Source of the DNA: Nipponacmea schrenckii
Lineage: Eukaryota > Mollusca > Gastropoda > Lottiidae
Direction of reading: 5' to 3'
Assembly (NCBI GenBank): GCA_030562195.1
Contig: CM060200.1
Span: 39,963,084-40,027,083, forward strand
DNA length: 64,000 nt
Shown here: positions 36,601 through 48,600 of the stretch, one piece after another
How the letters are laid out: every line of letters begins with the position of its first letter
How positions within the stretch are numbered: position 1 is the stretch's first letter
Position numbers and translations under genes: made by a program
Notes under the pieces: generated by a model
Database searches by the model: none
Told to the model about the DNA's origin: nothing
What the model saw: the letters and a program-made list of their open reading frames with translations, nothing else

Positions 36601-39600
36601 CTATCAAAACTATTATTCATATCACAAGAAGAAAACTGACATATACCTATCAAAACTATTATTCATATCACAAGTAGAAAACTGATATATACCTATCAAA
36701 ACTATTATTCATATCACAAGGAGAAAATGATATATACCTATCAAAACTATTATTTATATCACAAGGAGAAAACTGATATATACCTATCAAAACTATTATT
36801 TATATCACAAGGAGAAAACTGATATATACCTATCAAAACTATTATTCATATCACAAGGAGAAAACTGATATATACCTATCACAACTATTATTCATATCAC
36901 AAGAAGAACACTGATATATACCTATCAAAACTATTATTCATATCACAAGTAGAAAACTGATATATATCCTATCAAAACTATTATTCATATCACAAGAAGA
37001 AAACTGACATATACCTATCAAAACTATTATTCATATCACAAGGAGAAAACTGATATATACCTATCAAAACTATTATTTATATCACAAGAAGAAAACTGAT
37101 ATATACCTATCAAAACTATTATTCATATCACAAGAGAAAACTGATATATACCTATCAAAACTATTATTCATATCACAAGGAGAAAACTGATATATACCTA
37201 TCAAAACTATTATTCATATCACAAGGAGAAAACTGATATATATCTATCAAAACTATTATTTATATCACAAGGAAAAAAACTGATAATCCCTATCAAAACT
37301 ATTATTCATATCACAAGAAGAAAACTGATATATACCTATCAAAACTATTATTCATATCACAAGGAGAAAACTGATATATACCTATCACAACTATTATTCA
37401 TATCACAAGAAGAAAACTGATATATATCTATAAAAAACTATTATTCATATCACAAGTAGAAAACTGATATATACCTATCAAAACTATTATTCATATCACA
37501 AGAAGAAAACTGATATATACCTATAAACAACTATTATTCATATCACAAGTAGAAAACTGATATATACCTATCAAAACTATTATTCATATCACAAGAAGAA
37601 AACTGATATATACCTATCAAAACTATTATTCATATCACAAGGAGAAAACTGATATATACCTATCAAAACTATTATTCATATCACAAGAAGAAAACTGATA
37701 TATACCTATCAAAACTATTATTCATATCACAAGGAAAAAAAATAACATATACTATCAAAACTATTATTCATATCACAAGAAGAAAACTGACATATATTTA
37801 TGAAGGTTTTTGCTTAACAAGTACAAAATTGTGCGTAATGTTTGGCCTCATTTTTAAGTAAGATAATAGGCCTTCTCCTCAATATTGGTTAAAGAATTAA
37901 TTTTATTTAAATATCAAATCAACTTTTATAAGAAAACGTAGGCTTGTATCATAATATAAAAATACATAATCATGTTTTGTGTAATATATGAAAAAGAAAT
38001 AGACAAATTGGCTGTGTATTTGAGTTAGCAGACTGTATCGAAACAGAACAATCAAGTTAGCCGTTGTCAGGGGTAATGACAGTTATCTTAAATGTTTCAA
38101 GATATGCTGTTATTTAATTAAAACACCATTACAAATCATTCTTAATTTAATTACCATGGCTCATTCAATTGGATACTTGAATTTAGAAAACGGTCGTTGA
38201 AAATAAACAGTTGAAAAAAAACGTTACGTTCAATTTAATAACGGAACGAAGTTATCGACGGTTGATTAGACTCTTACTACCTCTTTGTGGAACTCTTCAG
38301 AGAAGCGTTAATGTCCCAGGGGAATAATTTTCTTAATTTGATTGAAAAGAAGGTACAGAATGATTAACCTCTGCTGGTACTAAACCGCTGAAATATCTCG
38401 TTAGATATTCAAACACATGCAAACAGAACTTAGATTAATTCCTCCGCAGTTTATTCCGATCAAGTCCATCGACTGGGGATTTGTGGGAAATTTTGCTGCA
38501 GTTTTAATTCCTTGATGATAGTGTTGATTGAGACTAATATGTTACCGTGGTAGGGAGAATACATTATTGATGATGTGGTCTTGGTGTAAATAGTATTTAC
38601 AGAATTAATTAACGTTAGAAACATGTCCAATTCCGTCATTTGTAAAATATGGCAGTTTAAACGGTCTCAGCTGTGGAGATCTAGACTTGATTGTAATATC
38701 TTATTGTCTCTTTAACAATACAGCAATATCTTGTACACTAGTGATATCATTTATACTATGTTACTCATATCACAAGAAGAAAACTGATATATACCTATCA
38801 AAACTATTATTCATATCACAATATCATGTTGTTACAGGGGCCTAGGCTATTGCTGTACAATTCTACTCTTACATATTTGGGATACCCCCCCTCCTAATAA
38901 AATGATTTGTATCCCCACTGTTTTTATACCCCCACATGAATATGTGGACGTATATTGTCGGCCGACGGTCTGTCGGTCCATTCGGTACATTTGTTGTAGA
39001 CACAATAGAAGCTACAACTTTCAATTGATTTGTATAAAACTTAGTGTGAGCATTAGAATTGATAAGACGGCGGTCAAGTTCGATTTTGATGATTTTTTAT
39101 GAACGTTTTTTTTGTTTATTGCCCCTGCCTAAATATTTGTTGTAGACAAAATAGAAGCTTAGTTACATCACGTCAAAATTTAATGTTGATGCAATAGCAG
39201 CTACAATTTGCAATGGATTTGAATGTAACTTGGTATGAGCATTGGAATTGATAAGATGGCAGTCAAGTTCGATTTGGACAATTTTTCGATAATGGTGTTT
39301 TGAGTTATTGCCCCTGCATCTATATTTGTTGTAGACACAATAGAAGCTACAATTTTCAATAGATTTTAATGAAACTTGGTATGAGCATTGGAATTGATAA
39401 GACGGCAGTGAAGTTTGAATTTGATGACTTTTTTTAACCAATGATTTTTTAGTTATTGCCCTTGACTTAGTAAAATTGCGTCAGAAATTTTTGTGGGTGA
39501 AAGAGAAGCTACAATTTTTGAATATATTTGATGAAACTCGGTATGAGTATTGAAATAGATAAGATGGTGGTCAAGTTTGAATTTGATGATTTTCCGTGAA

Positions 39601-42600
39601 CAGTTTTTGAGTCTTTGCCTTGACTTCAATATTTAGTGAAGTTTTTTTGAGTAATTGCTCAATTTATTATTCAAATTCAATGCTGCCAGTGGCCATATGT
39701 TACCTTGCCTGGCAAGCTATCTTTTTTAATATTTTTACCTTGTACTTTGTAAACATCATTTGTAGTACACTGTTCTTACAGGGACTTAGATCATTGCTCT
39801 ACTATTACCCTCTCATCCTTACACTGTCACGGCGCCAGTGGGGATGCCCCTTCACTCCCCCCTAGTAAAATATTTTTGATACTCCACTATATATTTGATA
39901 TTTGTTCCTTGTACTCGAGTGATTTCAGTATCAGTTATACTGCACAAACCTTAAAGAGATAAATTCATGGCCACCATGGGGGCCAAAACTTTTTTGGTTA
40001 ATTCTTTTTCATTGTCACACAAGGTGGGTATATCTCAAGGCCCTGTGATATGGGGTTCAATTTAAACTAGAATCCCTGTGATGATAACGTCACTGTTGCC
40101 TCAAGCTCCTATGATGTATATCTTGGGGTAAACTAGCCATTTGTATGCTGTGATCATATCAAAGGGGAGACAATTTAAGATTATCTGGTAATTTCAATGA
40201 TTAAATCAGTAGTTACGTCAGAATAACTGGCCTCAAGGGAGACAATCCAGACTTGACCTCATACACTGACATTAATCTGAATCTAACATTAGTTTTTGAC
40301 GGCATGAAATTCCCAAACTTGGGATTATCATTGAAGGAAGATAAGTATCTAAATATCTTTAAAAATATAATCAATAAAACATATATTATTGTGTAGGTCT
40401 ATATTGGGCTGCATTCTTGGAGAGTAGGGCGTAAAACTCAATTCATTTCATTTTCTGATCGTGGAGAAGAGGATGTAAAACTCCGTTCATTTCACTGATT
40501 TCTGATCTGGGATCAAAACCCCAACTGCCTTCGTTATTTATTCAGTTTGTCACCAGTTCCACTGCTATACACACCAATAATGATATTGAGACCAATGTTC
40601 AATTTTTAAATAATTCACACTGGAACTGCATCTTAGAATGGACATAAAAATTTAACTTCTCAAGAATGGTCAATATAAGTATATATTCATCAGTGAACTT
40701 ACCTGATGTCATAAAGTAACATAATCGTTTAAAATCGGAAAAATCATAAAACTAAGTCATTTTTTAAAAAACGCTCAATCAAATTATTAAAGAGATAATA
40801 GGCCTTAGAGTGAACTTATAATTTGAAAATTTTAAACTTAGCCAATAAGAGCTCTATTCATTAGTAAATATATATGCTCCCATAAATAACATAAAAAAAT
40901 ATCCAAAAAACTAAGTAATTATCCATAAAGATGCATTTGATTACTGAAAAAGGCTTAAAAAATTGATTTAGCGATTTTAAAAAATGACTTAATTTTGTGA
41001 GTTTTCAAGATTATAAGAGATTCTGTTACTTTATGATACCAGGTAAGTTCCCTGATGAATAAATACTCATATTGACCTTTCTTGAGAACTAAAATATTAT
41101 GTTCATGCTAAGACCTATTATCCCTTTAAGCAATTTTCAGTAATCAAATGCATTTTTATGACGAATTTCTAAGTTTTTTTTTATCAGATTATATAAGGAT
41201 TCTGTTATGTTATTTATGGCAGCAGGTTTATTTACTTGACCAAGTTTAAAATTTCGAATTAAAATGTTCATTCTTAAACGTATTATCGTTTTAAACATGA
41301 GTTCGAACTACTGAATCCGTGAGCTGGCAGCATGTGGTATCTGTGATTCTTATTTTGAGAACAAGAACTAATTAAGCTATTTGAATTAATAAAATACAGT
41401 AATTGAGGCACTAGTAAGGAAAGTAACTTGTCAGTCTTTCTACATCATATTATGACAAGTGATAGACAAGATAATGAAATAAGAGACAACCCAATCAGGG
41501 CCCCGAACCGTATCAAACTATGTACAGGTTTCTAAGGTTAATAACATTTTGATATCGGACGACTGGACGAGTTGATCTATGGCTCTATGATCTGTATTTA
41601 GCGATTTTAACAGTTTAGGTGAAGCTGAATCTCCTTGGTAATGAATGGAACTAGTCCTCGTCCAGCATTAAAAATGGCTACCATTATTTGATATGTTTCA
41701 GGCCATCAGTGAAATTGGATTTTGTCCAAATTACACACCCATTCGTCATACTTCCATCATGTCCAAGCCAAACCTACATTCATATGAGGGAAATAAATTA
41801 TTCATAGCTAAAAGCTGTTTAAATCATAATGCTCAGTTGGAAATGGCTTATGCTGCTGCCCTGGCAAAATTTCCCTAAAAATAACACACTGCATGACGTT
41901 GCATGTCTTCATTAGGTACAATTAGGTACAGAAGAGTAGGACATAAAATTCCATTCAATTCATTGCATTTCTCTGGAATAGATGATGGAGATGCATACCA
42001 TCTTCCTTACAATAAAAGTTTCTGCAAGCTTAAAAAAAACACAAATTGTGACTCCATAACTTCTGCCAGTGTTTCAACAATATTGTTGGTTTTATTGAAG
42101 TCAATTCTTTGTTTTGTCAGTACACATCATAATTCTTGTTGTCTGAATGTCATGTGGTTGTAGAGTCTTTAGAAATGGCATGAATTTGTTTCATCATTAG
42201 CCTTATTCTAACTGTTTATATTGAATTTATACAAGCATTTCAAGATCCTCCAGTATCTTTCTGAATTGGAAAATAGAAGTTTAATTCATATACCTATTCT
42301 TAAATATGTCCATCTGATATACATGTACTTGTGTATTTTTGTTGTACATTGAAATTTTTGTATTTTTTCCCCCATATCATCCATTGCAATGCTCCCTTGG
42401 ACAGGACCATGTCCTTGGTGTATTGGATCTAATTCTCTCCCATGAAAAATAAAGAGTCTATGTTTGTCTCTATGGGCTGAATGTGAGACAGGACCATGTC
42501 CTTGTGTATTAGACCTAATTCTGACCCATGTAAAATAAAGAGTCTATGTTTGTCTCCAAGGACTGAATGTAAGACAGGACCATTTCCTTGTGTATTGGAG

Positions 42601-45600
42601 CGAATTCTGACCCATGTAAAATAAAGAGTCTATGTTTGTCTCTATGGACTGAATGTAAGACAGGACCATATCCTTGTGTATTGGAGCGAATTCTGACCCA
42701 TGTAAAATACAGGATCTATGTTTGTCCCTATGGATCAAGTCCTTGTGCATTGGACCGAATTCTGACCCATGTAAAATAAAGAGTTTATTATTATTATATT
42801 GTAATATATACCATGTTTAAGTATTATGGTATATTGATGTATCTAGTAATATTTATTATTTGTCTCTCATTCTATCACCTTAATCATAAATTATCATCAT
42901 TAAAAACTATCTTTAGTCAAATTTGACATATTGATGGAGATCATTACACTTTCAAAGTAAATTGAACACAAATATGGATATGAAAATTTGTATTTTTTAT
43001 TCCAATTTATGAATTGATAGCTGAATAGTTTTATTTGGGGTTTAAATTATAAAACAATTTGTTTTTACGAGTATTTTAATGGGCAACCTTGATGTGTATT
43101 TATCTAATAACGTAATATTGGTTCGTGGTTTTTTCATTGATTTATATTACCAATAAAATCGCGAGTACGACTGCCTCATTTTAAAGTCCAGTGAACTGAA
43201 TCATGACTAGAGTTTGAGAAGTAGATGATCTCATCGCAGATTGTCAAATCAAAATGATATTTTATAATGAGTAAGGAACTGCTATGATGATAAGAAGTAG
43301 GGAATATTAATGTTATTTCATTGTCCAGAAAGAGAATACAGGACCATGTTTCAAAATATATATTGGTAATAGAATAGCCTTGGCTTGTTTCCGAAACTTT
43401 AGTGTCAATAATTGATATGGCCAATTGAAACAAGAGGTTCTTTTGAACCAAAAAATATATTTTTGACAGATTAGTTTAAGCTTTGGCTTTTTTCCCAATC
43501 TTTTTGTACTATTTATTATTTCATTGTCCAGAAAGATAGTTATGTACCCTGTTACTTGACTGTTGATTAATTTTCTTCCCAGTCGGACATTTTTTTAACG
43601 ATGTTTAGGTGATGACAAGACAAGAATGACTAGACACTTTTTCCATGTCAGCGTTATTGACAAGGGGGCAGGGCTGTTGATTTATTTTTTTCCCAGCCGG
43701 ACATTTTAGAAACGATGTTTTGTTGATGTCAAAACTACTACACTAAGTACTATTCAATTAGTATCCAACTGTAAACTGTATTTCAATGTCATGAATGTTT
43801 TGTAATATTCATCATAATTGGAACTTGAAGGGGGAAACCAGGTTGAAAATTCTGTAGGAATTATCTCAACCTATGCTGGAATTGAAACTTGGACATTAGG
43901 TTTTAACTCACTAAGCCACTACAGCTCTTCAATAATAAAGATAAGTTCAGTGACAGATTAAATTTGGTAGTCAAATTCCAAAACTTTTCATTCTTAAGTC
44001 CTGGAAAACTCACTAATCATGCCATTTTTGAAAAATGTTTAATTAATCAATTTATTAGACGATTTTCAATAATCAAATGCATCTTATAGAGCTTGTATTG
44101 GCTAAGTTTTAAATTTTCAAATTTTATGTTCATTCAAACACCTATTATCATTGACAAAGAGAAACACAATTTTCAACTTTGTAGGCCTTATCTTAACCTA
44201 GGCTGGAATTGAAACTTGGAGTTTAGGTTTGAACTCGCTAATCCACTACAGCTCTCTAATAACAAAGTCTGATTAAGTCCAGTCATAACTACCAGTATAA
44301 TCTACAATTGACAAGAAATTATATTTTATTTTACCATCAATCCAGATGATTGGCTTTAAATTAAACCAATGTACAGATGCAAAAAATAGTGGAAAAACTA
44401 AATTCTTAAAATTGGGAAAAAACTGATTTCCTAAAATGGAAATAAATGATTGATATGTAGTAATATTGTAAAAAAACGAGAGAAAAAACTAAAAAGTTGA
44501 CTGATCGCCGATTGGTTTAATTTCTTCGCGCTGTGTTTCTGTTTTATACTTCTTACATGAGAACGGAATTTATATTAGCGTTAGAGAGATGTTAGCAGAA
44601 ACAGGGGAAAAATTATTGAAATGTTTCCCTTGGGGGCTAGTAATTGACAGCGATCAAAGTCAATTTGTACGCCAATGTTCATCGTTAATTACTTTGTTAG
44701 GGTCAAAGGTTGCCATGTATCACATGACTAACTCTTTTTTTTGAATTGCCGAACTTCGAAAATCAATAAATTCTGTACTTGTTGTATCTCATTTTAAATA
44801 GAGAATTTTTCAGTTCAAAATATTGTTTCTATTGCAAGTTGCATGAATATTTACAACAGAACAAAAAGTGGAAACATATAATGAATTGTAAAAGTCAAAA
44901 AGTACATTTTTCCTTTGTTGTGTATATTATAAAACATGTAGGCCTATTATTCTGTTCATAAGATTGTTTTAAGAATGATCATGAAGTTTTAAACTTTTTG
45001 AAAATGATGCATTTTATGTTTGGTGTATATTTTGAAGAATAAAGTCTAATGTTTAAGGACTGTTACTTTTCCAAAGTAAAACTTCAGACAAAATCTCATT
45101 TGTGAAACATTGCAGGTCATGACCTTGATGAGCCCAATCAGCAAGGTGCTGAACATTTCCATTTATATAAACATCAAGTATTGAACGTCCAAAAAACAAT
45201 TTCTGTACTTTAAGAAGCAGGGTGTAAAACTCAAATTGTTTCTTGTCTGTTTCAGGTTGTATGGTTAAATCATAAATCGAAAGTTTTAACGCTAGAAGAT
45301 AGAAGAATTATCACTGACGAGAGAATCAGCATCGAACGACCCTACGTCAAGGAATGGAATTTATATATCCGACAAGTCAAACCCACGGACCAGGGCGTCT
45401 ATATGTGCCAAATAAATACTGACCCCATACAAGTCAGACCTGTCTTTTTACAAGTACAAGGTAAGTGAACAATAGGGGAGGGGTTCAGTGGGAGGGCTTG
45501 ATGCCATTTAGTCAAATCTAGACCAGGGTATCTATATGCGCCAAATAAATATTAACCCCATACAGGTCAGACCTGTCTTTGTACAAGTACAAGGTAAATG

Positions 45601-48600
45601 AATGATAGCGGGATGGTAGAGGGTGAAGGATGGTGAAAGGGGATCAGCAATAGAGAGACATCCATCTTAGGTTCACGAAGATCTTTTCTACCAGCTAGTT
45701 CTTAACAAAACCAAACATTGATCTACAAAATTAGCTGTACCCATTTTTATCTATGTTGACTGGAATATGAGGATATATCCTTGTATGTAACAAGAAACAA
45801 TTTCTTGTTTTTCATTTCTTATTGTGCTTTCCTGTAAATCACAGAGTATCAAGAAATAACAAGTCATCATTTCAACTTTCAAACATAAATAATTCTAGAG
45901 ACATGTGGATTTGAAGGCTCAAACAAGTTTAACTAGAAATTTCCCATTTCTGAGACTAAGATATGATTGGTCAAACGTATAGTGAATATGTCCCTTTAAT
46001 CAGAATATTTTGTGTTTATACGCGGTATGGATGTTTTAATTTCCAGTAGCGTAACAAACACAATGATAATTATTGGACGGTGTCTGTAAAATGCATGTGA
46101 TATCGCTTTAATGGACAAATTGTTATCAAAACTTCCAAAATATACCACACTTTTAAAACATTGAAGCACATTTGGTTGCTTGTTATATTGAGATAAAGGT
46201 TAACAATTGAATTATGTTTGTGAAGATAAAATATAAAACCGTCTAACAGCAATCGCAGGGAACAGATTGCCTTCTGATTGGTTTCAGGATGGCTCTGGCA
46301 GCAATGAGATAGCTTTTAATTGAAATATAATTGTTAACAGAAAAAAAAATACATGGAAATGTTTTCACTAAGTTGAAATGAATTTTCTTTGAAATGCAAG
46401 GAATATATATATATATATATAAATTACAATATAAATGATGTAAAGATCTTGTCCCCACAAGAAATGGCAAGGAACTACCACCTCTAACCCCCAAATCACC
46501 TACGCCCCCTCCCTCCCCCTCCCTCCCCCTCCCTCCCCCTTCCTCTATAACCTTAGAATATATCAGAGTTTTTATTTCTAGTCTTTAGTTGCAACAAGCC
46601 ATCTACGAGTAGGTAGAATGTAGCATGGAAAACTCCTTTCATTTAATTATATATCCTTTAGTTTTAAAATGCACCCCCCACGCTTCAACCTCCACCAACC
46701 TTTCTAGCACACACCCAACCTTCCCCATCCACCAACAATCCTAACACACACCCACCCATCCCCCTCTGCCAGCCTTCCCTTCACTAGCACTGTCACATTG
46801 AGCTTTCCTAGAAAATGGTTCTGGCAGATTTTCTTCCAGTATTTAGTTTTAACTTTTATAAAAGTATATATCTCTGGAGGGGTAAATAGACCCTTACCTC
46901 CTACCCCACCCTTCCCCTCACAAGCACTGCTACATTGAGGTTATTAAGCGAAAGGTCTCTATTTTCACAATCAATTTATAGGCCTTTAAACAATGAAAGA
47001 AAGACAATCAGTGATCAAGTTTTTGTAAGTTTGATGGGCAAATAAACCTTTCCCTGCCCCCTCCACTTCCTTCTCCACCAGCCTCACTCGCACTGTAACA
47101 TTTGTTTGTAAAATATAGACCTTTATCTAATTAACCTCAATCTATAGACCTATAGACAATGAAAGAGAGACAATCAGTGATCAAGTTGTTGTAAGTTTGA
47201 TGAATTAATATTGATACAGCTTTGTTTATTTAATCATTACTTGTCCATCTCTAGTTTAATTCATACCCTCTCATAAATCTTATCATAATCTTCATATATT
47301 GATATCACAGGGTCTTGTTGATAACTGTCCTGTGTGATACAGGCTGTGTAAGTTAAAAGTCCCTCGGCAATTAGAAATCGCAAAAAGCTTATGCTGCTGT
47401 CCTTGCAAAATTTCCCTCATTGCACACTGCATGGCATTGCCCATATTCTTTAACCCAACAGGTGCTAGAGAGTAAGAAATAAAACTCCATTCATTCCATT
47501 TTAACTTTTTCCTCATAACTATGCAATATGCTATTAAGGTCCTTGAAATAGCTGATTGAAGGTTTTAAGGCTTTAAGGGTGTCCTTCAAAATTTCCTCAT
47601 TGTCAAATGCATGGCATTGCCAAATTATCTAATTATACCAACAGGTGCCTATGTAGAGTAATCATAAAGACTCCATTCAGATTTAGTCACTTTAAGAAGT
47701 AATCTCATAATATGTGAATAAACTGAATATCGACAGGGTCTTGTTAAATTATACTGTGACTAATTTGAATGAGTCATTTTAAGGATTGTTTAGAAGGATG
47801 ATCTTTCTATTTTCTGATGTAGTCTTTTAAAGAGGTAATAAGAGAAGCCAGTAATATATCTAAAATTATTATCGCGTGGCCTTTAAATAATCATTAAAGA
47901 TCATAGATTTAATCAGGCTTATAAGAATCTATATTCTGAATAATAGCAATATATCAAACATTATTTAATCAGGGTCTTTAATAATTAAACCACTGTAGAT
48001 GAATTTTGAAGTCTATATTATAGATTTCCTTTTTTTCTTTGACATCACCAACCTATACTTGAGCTATTTTCAACCAGTCATTGTAGATGCTTAAGCTGAG
48101 ATGTCTGGCACATATAGAATAATCAACAGCCCTGTTCCAAGTATAGAAATAAATTTAAATTTATATAGATTTCCTTTTTTTCTTTGACATCACCAACCTA
48201 TACTTGAGCTATTTTCAACCGGTCATTGAAGATGCTTGAGTGAAAATGCTGGCACATATAGATAATCAACAGCCCTGTTTCAAGTATAGAAATAAATTTA
48301 AATTTATATAGATTTCCTTTTTTTCTTTGACATCACCAACCTATACTTGAGCTATTTTCAACCGGTCATTGAAGATGCTTAAGCTGACATGTCTGGCACA
48401 TATAGCATAATCAACAGCCCTGTTCCAAGTATTATATAAAATAAAAGAAGGGTGGTTGGAGGGCTTTGACTATGCATGTATTTTCAAAATAAACTATTCT
48501 CAATTGATTTAAAATACTTGTTTAGTTTTAACAAAATATTACCCCCAAGGCTCCCGGCCCCCACCCCCCATAAACAAACAACAAAATATTTAAAATCAAA

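Noticed and set aside
38902..39441. Open frames (66 and 92 codons) as genes
   Set aside because: They lie in the internal repeat units of the non-autonomous element at 38925-39725.
40499..40545. GGGATCAAAACCCC as a tRNA or SINE B box
   Set aside because: Only 9 of 11 positions match, no A box lies at a sensible distance, and there is no second copy.
43666..43680. CAAGGGGGCAGGG as a third CTCF site
   Set aside because: Three mismatches in the first five positions of the consensus.
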